Shown one piece after another: positions 1 to 5,310 of a stretch of 5,330 nucleotides of DNA. Each line of letters opens with the position of its first letter. Within the stretch, counting starts at the first letter, position 1. The DNA is taken from positions 1-5,330 of the forward strand of contig JAHEBR010000161.1 in assembly GCA_024642185.1 (NCBI GenBank), read 5' to 3'. Made by a program: the position numbers and the translations under genes. Origin of the DNA: Marivivens sp. (GTDB taxonomy: Bacteria; Pseudomonadota; Alphaproteobacteria; Rhodobacterales; Rhodobacteraceae). The notes beneath the pieces were generated by a model that did not search any database, was not told the DNA's origin, and was given only the letters and a program-made list of their open reading frames with translations.

Positions 1-1057
1 CCTTGCGGCTGTCGATCACCGCAGCCACCTCGACGCCCGCATCCATCAGATCGCGCGCCGTCTGGTGCGCCCCATCGTTGTTGCCATAGATGGCCACGCG
101 CTTGCCCGCCGCCACGCCCCAGCGGTTGAGATAGGCCCGCACGGCGCCTGCGTTCATGATCCCCGGCCTGTCGTTATCCGGGAAAGCAATCGGCCGCTCC
201 AACGCCCCCGCCGCAAGGACCGAGCGCCGCGCAACGATCCGCCAGAAGCACTCCCGCGGCAGATGCCCGCCCGCCACCTTGTGCAAGCCCACCCGCTCCA
301 GCGCCCCATAGGTGCCCTGATCATAGGCGCCCGTCACGGTGGTGCGCGGCATCAGGCGCACATTCTCCATACCCGCCAGCTCGGCCAAAGCCTCGGCCGC
401 CCAGACATGCCCCGCCTTGCCCTCGATCTCTTCGCTCTCGGCCAAAAGCCGCCCGCCCATCCGGCTGTCCTCATCGGCCAGGATCACATCCACCCCCGCC
501 CGCGCCGCCGTGAGCGCCGCCATAAGGCCCGCCGGCCCCGCACCAATCACCAGAAGATCACAGAAGGCATAGGCCCGCTCGTATCGGTCCTCATTGTGCT
601 TGCCCGACAACGCCCCGATCCCCGCCGCACGGCGGATCAAGGGCTCATAGAGCTTCTCCCAGAGAGCTCCCGGCCACATGAAGGTCTTGTAATAAAACCC
701 CGCCCCAAAGAACGGCGCGGCCAGATCATTGACCGACAACACATCAAACCCAAGGCTCGGCCAACGGTTCTGGCTCCGCACCTCAAGCCCTTCGTGGATC
801 TCGACCATCGTCGCCCGCACATTGGGCTCTGCCCCCGCGCCCGAGCCGGTCGTCACCAGCGCATTCGGTTCCTCGCTCCCCGCGGTCAGAATGCCCCGCG
901 GCCTGTGATACTTGAACGACCGCGCCACCAAACGCACATCGTTGGCCAAAAGCGCAGAGGCAACCGTATCGCCTTCCGCGCCTTCAATCCTCTGCCCGTC
1001 GAACGAAAACGAAACCGTCTTGGCGGCATCAATCAGCCCCTTGCCTGCGATCCTCAT
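1..1057 (-). CDS. soxA: Sarcosine oxidase alpha subunit, N-terminal part (runs off the left edge)
   Basis: Large subunit of the cytoplasmic heterotetrameric sarcosine oxidase, which converts sarcosine, O2 and tetrahydrofolate to glycine, H2O2 and 5,10-methylene-THF. The window holds the first 352 codons; the family is usually close to 1,000 residues, so about two thirds, including the C-terminal GcvT-like folate-binding part, lies outside. Seen here: an N-terminal region (about 15-90) with RSFKYHRPRGI at 46-56 and AGSEEPNALV at 59-68, typical of the degenerate ferredoxin-like domain of this family and without iron-sulfur cysteines. Next comes a dinucleotide-binding fold starting at LLVIGAGPAGL (168-178, Gly172/174/177), AAGALERP at 282-289, and a second Rossmann-type strand VAIYGNNDGAH (321-331). 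In the family this subunit binds NAD+. The ATG at 1055-1057 overlaps the soxD stop in an ATGA arrangement, which supports this start and translational coupling. No frameshift is visible. soxG is expected downstream, out of view. Confidence 0.96.
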   Translation of the reverse strand, partial: MRIAGKGLIDAAKTVSFSFDGQRIEGAEGDTVASALLANDVRLVARSFKYHRPRGILTAGSEEPNALVTTGSGAGAEPNVRATMVEIHEGLEVRSQNRWPSLGFDVLSVNDLAAPFFGAGFYYKTFMWPGALWEKLYEPLIRRAAGIGALSGKHNEDRYERAYAFCDLLVIGAGPAGLMAALTAARAGVDVILADEDSRMGGRLLAESEEIEGKAGHVWAAEALAELAGMENVRLMPRTTVTGAYDQGTYGALERVGLHKVAGGHLPRECFWRIVARRSVLAAGALERPIAFPDNDRPGIMNAGAVRAYLNRWGVAAGKRVAIYGNNDGAHQTARDLMDAGVEVAAVIDSRK

Positions 1058-1314
1058 TTGCGGACCTCCGAGGCAAGCTCGCCGCCATGCACCGCATGGC
1101 TCACCGTATCCCGATGCATGACGATCCAAGCCCCACACGGATCGTGATACCACATATCCTTGGTCTCCCCCGCCGGGTTCTCGCGCAGGTGCAGATAATC
1201 CGCCCAGTCGTCATTCCCGACCTCGGGCGAAGGCCGCTCCAAGATCTCCGCCGCCCCCTGATAGGTAAACTCGCGCCGATCCCGCTCGCCGCAATGCGGA
1301 CAGATCACTCTCAT
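1054..1314 (-). CDS. soxD: Sarcosine oxidase delta subunit
   Basis: Small zinc-binding subunit of heterotetrameric sarcosine oxidase; 86 residues, within the family's usual 80-110. The zinc ligands are visible: Cys5 and Cys8 in ICPHCGERD near the N terminus, and His57 and Cys60 in WYHDPCGAW (55-63). The family signature is also present: REFTYQGAA at 14-22 and a WADYLHLRENPAG segment at 37-49. The subunit has no active site of its own and is thought to stabilise the complex by contacting the other chains. The gene lies 57 bases after soxB, and its stop overlaps the soxA start by four bases. Upstream of the ATG there is only a G-rich stretch (GGGGG about 8 bases away), a weak ribosome site, so translation may depend on coupling from upstream. 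Start choice follows the conserved M-x-x-x-C-P-x-C beginning. Confidence 0.96.
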   Translation of the reverse strand: MRVICPHCGERDRREFTYQGAAEILERPSPEVGNDDWADYLHLRENPAGETKDMWYHDPCGAWIVMHRDTVSHAVHGGELASEVRK

Positions 1315-1361
1315 TGCCGCGCCCCCAGCTTCTTTTGGCCAAAAATACTCAAATCCGACAT
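1311..1361 (-). CDS. Possible 16-codon ORF coupling soxB to soxD
   Basis: A tentative short ORF fills most of the gap between soxB and soxD. It starts with ATG at 1359-1361, encodes MSDLSIFGQKKLGARQ, and stops with TGA at 1311-1313, overlapping the soxD ATG (1312-1314) in an ATGA junction. GAGGGG lies about six bases before its start and itself overlaps the soxB stop codon, so a ribosome finishing soxB could restart here and then pass to soxD, whose own ribosome site is weak. Part of the ORF is made from the palindromic motif at 1333-1344. A chance ORF of this length is quite likely; conservation in relatives is the test. Confidence 0.2.
   Translation of the reverse strand: MSDLSIFGQKKLGARQ
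1333..1350. repeat. Intergenic TTTTGGCCAAAA palindromic motif
   Basis: TTTTGGCCAAAAATACTC lies in the soxB-soxD gap; its first 12 bases (1333-1344) are a perfect palindrome. I recall the same TTTTGGCCAAAAATACTC motif recurring at gene ends and between genes in Rhodobacteraceae, but cannot count copies here because this window holds only one. It could be a dispersed short repeat or a protein-binding site. As RNA the palindrome has no loop, so it is a poor hairpin. Confidence 0.35.
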
Positions 1362-1371
1362 TTCCAGCCCC

Positions 1372-2625
1372 TCAATGCAGGTTGTGTTGAGAGCCGGTGC
1401 CCTCTTCATCCATGATCCCGCGCCCGGTCCGGAACCGGTCCAACCGATAGCGCTTGGCGGTCTCATGCGGCTCGCCCGTGGCAATCAGATGCGCATAGGC
1501 CCAGCCCGAGGCCGGAACCGCCTTGAAGCCCCCGTAGTTCCAGCCGCAATTCACGAAAAGCCCGTCGATATGGGTCTTGTCGATGATGGGCGAACCATCG
1601 GGCGACATATCCATGATCCCGCCCCAGGATCGGAGCACCCGCGCCTTGCCGATCATCGGCATGAGCGTCATCGCCGCTTCCATCACATGCTCTTTCATCG
1701 GCAGATTGCCGCGCTGGGCGTAGGAGGAATAGAAATCCAGATCGCCGCCGAAAACGAGGCCGCCTTTGTCGGACTGGCTGATATAGAAGTGCCCCATGCC
1801 GAAGCTGACCACATGGTGGATCACGGGCTTGAGCCCTTCGGTGACAAAGGCCTGCAGGATGTGGCTCTCGATCGGCAGGCGCATCCCCGCCATCGCCGCC
1901 ACCTGCCCCGACCGGCCCGCCGCCACCATGGCGACCTTCTTGGCCCGGATCACCCCGCGCGAGGTGCGCACGCCGCGCACTTGCCCGCCTTCAATGTCGA
2001 TACCCGTCACTTCGCAGTTCTGGATCAGATCGACCCCGCGCATATCCGCGCCGCGTGCATAGCCCCAGGCCACGGCATCATGCCGCGCCGTGCCGCCGCG
2101 CGGATGGTAGAGGCCGCCGTAAACCGGAAAGCGGATGTTGTCGAAGTCGAGATAGGGCAGATGCTGGCGCACGCCGTCGCGGTCGAGAAGGATCGCATCG
2201 TCGCCTTGGTTGATCATCGCATTGCCACGCCGCGCGAACGCATCGCGCTGGCCGTCGGAATGAAAGAGGTTGATAAGCCCGCGCTGCGAATGCATCACGT
2301 TGTAGTTCAGCTCGGACTCGAGATTTTCCCAAAGTTTCAGCGAATGGCTGTAAAACTCCGAATTCCCAGGCAGGGAATAGTTGGCGCGCACGATGGTCGT
2401 GTTCCGCCCGATATTCCCGCTGCCGATATAGCCCTTCTCCAGAACGGCGATATTGGTCAGCCCGTGGTTCTTGGCAAGGTAATAGGCCGTCGAAAGCCCG
2501 TGCCCGCCGCCACCAATCAGAACGATATCGTATTCGGCCTTGGGCTCCGGATCACGCCAGACCGGCTTCCAGCCCTTGTTGCCCGTCAGGCCCTCTGTGA
2601 AAACCTTGAAGCCTGAATAGCGCAT
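1372..2625 (-). CDS. soxB: Sarcosine oxidase beta subunit
   Basis: Catalytic flavoprotein subunit of heterotetrameric sarcosine oxidase, 417 residues, the usual family length. It belongs to the DAO / glycine oxidase-like FAD oxidoreductases. Seen: the family N terminus MRYSGFKVF; the FAD-binding Rossmann motif at 34-50 (IVLIGGGGHGLSTAYYL) with an acidic strand end in VLEKG (61-65); GNIGRNTTIVRANY (70-83), typical of SoxB; RGGTARHDAVAWGYAR (176-191), where His182 is the likely counterpart of the histidine that covalently holds FMN; and the C-terminal flavin-binding segment SPDGSPIIDK to NCGWNYGGFKAVPASGWAYAHL (341-380). In the enzyme FAD dehydrogenates sarcosine, and electrons pass to FMN and then O2. 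Start: an in-frame ATG exists 33 bases upstream (2656-2658), but the family begins at MRYSGF and a GGGGGG stretch sits about nine bases before that codon, so 2625 is chosen. First gene of the sox operon here. Confidence 0.97.
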   Translation of the reverse strand: MRYSGFKVFTEGLTGNKGWKPVWRDPEPKAEYDIVLIGGGGHGLSTAYYLAKNHGLTNIAVLEKGYIGSGNIGRNTTIVRANYSLPGNSEFYSHSLKLWENLESELNYNVMHSQRGLINLFHSDGQRDAFARRGNAMINQGDDAILLDRDGVRQHLPYLDFDNIRFPVYGGLYHPRGGTARHDAVAWGYARGADMRGVDLIQNCEVTGIDIEGGQVRGVRTSRGVIRAKKVAMVAAGRSGQVAAMAGMRLPIESHILQAFVTEGLKPVIHHVVSFGMGHFYISQSDKGGLVFGGDLDFYSSYAQRGNLPMKEHVMEAAMTLMPMIGKARVLRSWGGIMDMSPDGSPIIDKTHIDGLFVNCGWNYGGFKAVPASGWAYAHLIATGEPHETAKRYRLDRFRTGRGIMDEEGTGSQHNLH

Positions 2626-2640
2626 TGAGCAAATCCCCCC

Positions 2641-2658
2641 GTGGCAGTGCTTTGCCAC
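2641..2658. promoter_or_regulatory. Inverted repeat in the soxB leader
   Basis: GTGGCA (2641-2646) and TGCCAC (2653-2658) are perfect six-base arms around a six-base spacer, 15 bases before the soxB start and directly next to its G-rich ribosome site. This could be an operator half-pair for a regulator of sarcosine catabolism, or an RNA hairpin affecting soxB translation. Arms this short can arise by chance, and nothing in the window identifies a binding protein. Confidence 0.3.
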
Positions 2659-2681
2659 CTTGGATCAGACCCTATCGCGCC

Positions 2682-2706
2682 AAAAGCGCCAGAAGACGCC
2701 GCTTTT
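2682..2706 (-). terminator. Possible weak stem-loop after the TadG-like gene
   Basis: AAAAGCG (2682-2688) and CGCTTTT (2700-2706) form a seven-pair stem with an 11-base loop about 50 bases past the tadG-like stop. The 3' arm ends in four T on either strand, but no longer T-tract follows and the stem has only three G-C pairs. It might attenuate read-through from the Tad pair into soxB. Weak call. Confidence 0.2.
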
Positions 2707-2707
2707 C

Positions 2708-2736
2708 GACATAAATCTTCCGGCAGCGACTTTGAA
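2708..2736 (-). promoter_or_regulatory. Candidate soxB promoter
   Basis: Reading on the minus strand, TTCAAA (2736-2731) and TATGTC (2713-2708) are spaced by 17 bases and lie about 80-110 bases upstream of the soxB start, inside the only gap (130 bases) before the sox operon. Both boxes match the vegetative consensus only partly. Transcription would begin near 2700, inside the weak stem-loop at 2682-2706. Confidence 0.25.
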
Positions 2737-2755
2737 CAGACGCCACCGGATCGCG

Positions 2756-4057
2756 TCAGAGAGCTAGCCGGAAATACTCGGCCTCATAGCCTTCAACATT
2801 GCTGCCGCAGAAACCCATCGACATATTCGAGGTTCCCGAGATCAGACCACCTGCAATCATCGAGGCCCCCTCGATGCCTTCGGCACGCGCGGCAAACTCG
2901 ATATTATTGGTTGCAACAAGCTGGCTGCCAAAAACGGCGAGATTTGCAGCGAATTTCATACCGCCCATGGTCAAAAGCTTGCTGCCTCCGCCCGCGCTGC
3001 AACTGTCGTCTTTGCCGATCTGCAAATCAGACGGCGCATAGAAAGAACGGTCGCCCGTATTGGTCGTCGCAATGATGGAATCTTCTATAATTGTCCCTTT
3101 GGAAAAAGTGACAGCGCAGTTCGTTAGCAGAACAATATTCTTTACGGTCGTCGCATCGATTGTCAGAGTGCCGGCTGAGCAACTGGCAATATAGATATAG
3201 CCAGGTTCGAGCCTGCCTGCCGCGATTTTATTTTCATTCAAGCGGCGGATTTCTGTCCGATTGATGCCTGCCGGAACAAACTTCTCATCGGCCGCGGAAA
3301 GCTTGGAAATGATGTTCGGCAGCTTGTGTACAAGCCGCATCTCAAAGGAGCCCTCGCGCAACGCCGCCTCAAGGCCATCGTTGGTCGTAAAACCTGAATT
3401 CGGAAGAACCAGGTCCTCGTCATCAGGCATAGAAACAATGGTTCCGGCTTCGAAAGTGTTGTTGCTATTGAGTTCCACATGGTCGTTTGAATGGATGCAG
3501 AAGCCGCTCCAGAACTCGTTATTCGATTGGATATCGACAATACCATCGGCCACGAACCCTTCGCGCAGACAGGTCGGGCGATAGGTCACGAAGACCGAGT
3601 CGACTGACACATCCCATTCAGCAAAGCCGATGAACTGAAGCAGGAAGCTTGAGACCGGGTTAGCGCGTGCCGCCAGCTGATTGGTCGTGACCAGAACGGC
3701 TGAACGCGAATTCTCGTCGATTGTGAAGCTCTGGCCCGCAGTATCGTAGGTGCCGAAGTGAATATCGGTCAATTTCAGCACATCGCCATAACGGCCGGTG
3801 GGCATGGTCGCATTTGCGACAGCGAGCGCCGCGACCTTGGAGTCATCGGCCGATTTGGTGTCACGATTGTAGAGAGCCGCGTGGGCGGCCGTGTCAGCAG
3901 CAATCTGGAGCTTGGTCTTATTGTTGATCAGATGAGACATATCGATCGCGAGACCCGCCATGATCAAAATCGACATGAAGATATAGAGGCCGAAGATCGC
4001 GATTCCGCCTCGCTCATCGTCAATCCAGCTTTGAACAGATTTGATCAGCCGTCGCAT
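2756..4057 (-). CDS. TadG-like membrane-anchored Flp pilus assembly-type protein
   Basis: 433 residues. The N terminus reads as a TadG / Tad_N type protein: a short basic start, DDERGGIAIFGLYIFMSILI (13-32) leading into one membrane helix (about 18-40), then INNKTKLQIAADTAAHAALY (44-63), which matches the family pattern of an alanine-rich helix after the membrane anchor. The long remainder should be outside the cytoplasmic membrane. Residues about 165-420 are rich in Asn, Ser, Gly, Ile and Val in short repeating strands (for example LNSNNTFEAGTIVSMP, 196-211, and TMGGMKFAANLAVFGSQLV, 363-381), suggesting a parallel beta-helix. Six cysteines (163, 187, 293, 314, 353, 417) could form disulfides. 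No convincing von Willebrand A metal site is seen, unlike classical TadG. Start: ATG at 4055-4057, one base after the TadE-like stop; a longer in-frame start (4153) would bury the anchor and overlap that gene by 95 bases. Probably co-transcribed with the TadE-like gene. Exact role unknown. Confidence 0.8.
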   Translation of the reverse strand: MRRLIKSVQSWIDDERGGIAIFGLYIFMSILIMAGLAIDMSHLINNKTKLQIAADTAAHAALYNRDTKSADDSKVAALAVANATMPTGRYGDVLKLTDIHFGTYDTAGQSFTIDENSRSAVLVTTNQLAARANPVSSFLLQFIGFAEWDVSVDSVFVTYRPTCLREGFVADGIVDIQSNNEFWSGFCIHSNDHVELNSNNTFEAGTIVSMPDDEDLVLPNSGFTTNDGLEAALREGSFEMRLVHKLPNIISKLSAADEKFVPAGINRTEIRRLNENKIAAGRLEPGYIYIASCSAGTLTIDATTVKNIVLLTNCAVTFSKGTIIEDSIIATTNTGDRSFYAPSDLQIGKDDSCSAGGGSKLLTMGGMKFAANLAVFGSQLVATNNIEFAARAEGIEGASMIAGGLISGTSNMSMGFCGSNVEGYEAEYFRLAL

Positions 4058-4058
4058 C

Positions 4059-4463
4059 CTACCACTCCACATAATGGTTGGACTGGACCGCGATATTGTA
4101 ACCGTTAAGGAAATTGAACATCCCAACGGCCACCAGATCCTCGACCGGCACAAGAGCCTTCGTGTTGATAACGCCGCTGTCGATTGTTGTTGTTACCTGC
4201 GCCCTTGTGGTCATGGGCGCGATGGTATCTTTGACGAACTGTTCGACTTCGGCTGGACCTCCAAACCGGCCAACCGAAAGCGCCCGGTTTCCGTCTTGAA
4301 CAACGCGCAGAACCTCGGTCTGGCGGAAGAAGACCAACGAGACATCGGCGATCATCACGAAAAACATCACGAACATAGGTAGCCAAAGGACGGCTTCGAT
4401 CGTGGCCGAACCACGCTCGTCACGACGAAACCTTCTCAAGAGTGCCATCAAACGGGGCGACAT
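4059..4463 (-). CDS. TadE-like pilus assembly / pseudopilin-type protein
   Basis: 134 residues with the TadE-family N terminus: a basic stretch (RLMALLRRFRRDE, 4-16) followed by RGSATIEAVLWLP (17-29) and one membrane helix running to about 46. In known systems TadE-type proteins are processed in prepilin fashion and act at the inner membrane in Flp pilus biogenesis. Here the Glu in SATIEA resembles the Glu+5-type residue of pseudopilins, though no definite peptidase site can be called. After the helix there is a helix-like stretch (QTEVLRVVQDGNRALSVG, 48-65) and a C-terminal region ending in YVEW. Start: ATG at 4461-4463 has AAAGGGAAAGG immediately upstream. A longer in-frame ATG (4575-4577) would add 38 residues unlike the family and is not chosen. 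The stop lies one base before the TadG-like start, so the two are likely co-translated. No prepilin peptidase or TadA ATPase gene is in view. Confidence 0.8.
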   Translation of the reverse strand: MSPRLMALLRRFRRDERGSATIEAVLWLPMFVMFFVMIADVSLVFFRQTEVLRVVQDGNRALSVGRFGGPAEVEQFVKDTIAPMTTRAQVTTTIDSGVINTKALVPVEDLVAVGMFNFLNGYNIAVQSNHYVEW

Positions 4464-4474
4464 ACCTTTCCCTT
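4464..4474 (-). promoter_or_regulatory. Ribosome site deciding the TadE-like start
   Basis: On the minus strand AAAGGGAAAGGT runs directly into the ATG at 4463-4461. Purine-rich AAAGGG lies about six bases upstream, which supports this start over the ATG 114 bases further upstream. Confidence 0.55.
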
Positions 4475-4576
4475 TCGGAACTCGGTCAACACTTGGCTTG
4501 GGGAATGAAGGGTTAATGTGGCGGGAGTTTGGCAGATGGATGTCCAAAGGAGTGTTTACGCACGATCGGGCAAACA

Positions 4577-4611
4577 ATTGCGCTGATTTCGGGAGATTGC
4601 GTCAATTTCGG
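4577..4611. repeat. Imperfect 19-bp-period direct repeat upstream of the TadE-like gene
   Basis: Two copies of ATTGCG-NNN-ATTTCGG lie at 4577-4592 and 4596-4611; they match at 13 of 16 positions with a 19-base period. They sit 114-148 bases upstream of the TadE-like start. The left end of the second copy overlaps a TTGACG box (4605-4600, minus strand), a fair -35 match but without a good -10 box at the right distance. A regulator-binding pair is possible. The rest of the 4464-4698 gap shows nothing else I can name apart from the terminator at 4641-4662. Confidence 0.35.
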
Positions 4612-4640
4612 CGTCTGACGGAGCGCTCGGCGCCCACGGC

Positions 4641-4662
4641 AAAAATGCAGTAGAATCACTGC
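4641..4662 (-). terminator. Intrinsic terminator of the 4699-5184 gene
   Basis: On the minus strand, 37 bases after the stop of the membrane protein gene, GCAGTG and TACTGC form a six-pair stem (one G-U) with an ATTC loop, followed by ATTTTT. The stem is short, so efficiency may be low, but the position and T-tract are right. Confidence 0.45.
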
Positions 4663-4698
4663 GCGGTTGTGCTGGATCGGCCCGGATCAGCGGGAAAA

Positions 4699-5184
4699 CT
4701 AGCCGCGCGGCTCGATCCAGGCGCCGATCACTTCGGCCATGTATTTCGTGGGAGCCGAAGGCACCACCCCTCCCACGCCGACCCGCCGACCAATCCGCCA
4801 CCAAAGCCCGGGCGCCCAAGAAGCAGGCGCGGATACCTTGATTTTGAGCACAAATCCGTTGGAGGGTTTGAAGGCGAAAACGCCTCTGTCGATTTTTACG
4901 ATATCTTCAACCCGGGCCAAGACCCGTCCGGTTGAATCTCTCAGCTCGTCTGCCGTCAGCTCCAAAACGGTCGCCGTGGCGCGGCGCATCCGCTCTGCCA
5001 GATAGAGGGCGCCCGCGGCGATCAACACCATGACCAAAGCCCAGCCTGCGGTAGGTGGAGTTGTGAACACGAGCCACAAAAGCAATGCGCCAAGGCCAAT
5101 CAGCATGACATAGGCGAATAGCCGCCGCATCGGGGCCGCGTAGACGCGGGCATAGACGCCGTTCTCGTCGGGCTGGTGCAACAT
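4699..5184 (-). CDS. Small two-helix membrane protein, unknown function
   Basis: 161 residues. I recall similar uncharacterised proteins in Rhodobacteraceae but know no function. Seen: a short polar N terminus (MLHQPDENGVYARVYAAPMR), two hydrophobic helices at about 22-40 and 45-63 separated by TTPPTAG, and a soluble C-terminal part of about 95 residues. In that part the strands TATVLELTADELRDSTGRVL (70-89) and EDIVKIDRGVFAFKPSNGFVLKI (93-115), then WAPGLWWRIGRRVGVGGV (123-140) and a final helix, give a pattern like small bacterial PH-like or membrane-anchored beta domains; this is inference. Both ends of the helical hairpin and the C-terminal domain should lie on the same side, probably cytoplasmic given the flanking arginines. 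Start: ATG at 5182-5184 is preceded by AAGGAG with a seven-base spacer; a further upstream in-frame ATG (5230-5232) would add 16 residues lacking such a site. Divergently arranged with the gene at 5311 and followed by a terminator, so probably a single-gene transcript. Confidence 0.75.
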   Translation of the reverse strand: MLHQPDENGVYARVYAAPMRRLFAYVMLIGLGALLLWLVFTTPPTAGWALVMVLIAAGALYLAERMRRATATVLELTADELRDSTGRVLARVEDIVKIDRGVFAFKPSNGFVLKIKVSAPASWAPGLWWRIGRRVGVGGVVPSAPTKYMAEVIGAWIEPRG

Positions 5185-5191
5185 GGGCTTT

Positions 5192-5197
5192 CTCCTT
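5192..5197 (-). promoter_or_regulatory. Ribosome site of the 4699-5184 gene
   Basis: AAGGAG on the minus strand, seven bases before ATG 5184-5182. This near-ideal site fixes the start of the membrane protein 48 bases downstream of the longest possible ORF start. Confidence 0.75.
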
Positions 5198-5217
5198 TGC
5201 GCCTCCCTATCCAGTCT

Positions 5218-5243
5218 TGCACCTGCGCACAATGCACCTGCGC
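5218..5243. repeat. 11-bp tandem direct repeat in the divergent intergenic region
   Basis: TGCACCTGCGC occurs exactly at 5218-5228 and again at 5233-5243, separated by ACAA (15-base period). The pair lies 34-59 bases upstream of the minus-strand membrane protein start and 20 bases left of the plus-strand -35 box, where a shared regulator could reach both genes. No binding protein can be named. Confidence 0.5.
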
Positions 5244-5262
5244 CTTCACACAGCGCCGCGCA

Positions 5263-5291
5263 TTGCCGCAGGGCGAGCCCCCGCCTATCTT
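5263..5291 (+). promoter_or_regulatory. Candidate promoter of the rightmost gene
   Basis: TTGCCG (5263-5268) and TATCTT (5286-5291) are separated by exactly 17 bases and each matches four of six positions of the vegetative consensus. Transcription would start near 5298, giving a very short leader with AAGGAG (5299-5304) almost at its 5' end. Confidence 0.4.
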
Positions 5292-5310
5292 CTTTGCAAA
5301 GGAGAGCCCC

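Noticed and set aside
1087..2616. A 509-codon open frame on the plus strand opposite soxB, and a 360-codon one at 65-1147 opposite soxA
   Set aside because: Antisense shadows of high-G+C genes: compositions are rich in Arg, Pro and His with no recognisable domain, while the opposite strand encodes clear SoxB and SoxA.
2626..2755. Glycine or tetrahydrofolate riboswitch upstream of soxB
   Set aside because: The 130-base gap shows none of the conserved core segments of these riboswitches that I can recognise; only short simple inverted repeats are present.
3003..3017. DDSCS (residues 350-354) in the TadG-like protein as a von Willebrand A metal site
   Set aside because: It matches D-x-S-x-S, but it lacks the preceding hydrophobic strand, sits near the C terminus rather than at the start of a domain, and is surrounded by Gly-rich turns.
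4509..4515. TTAACC on the minus strand as a CtrA half-site for the Tad pair
   Set aside because: Only one half-site is present; the partner at the expected spacing is missing, and six bases occur often by chance.
4464..4577. A 38-residue N-terminal extension of the TadE-like protein
   Set aside because: The extra residues do not resemble TadE, and a purine-rich ribosome site sits right before the downstream ATG at 4463.
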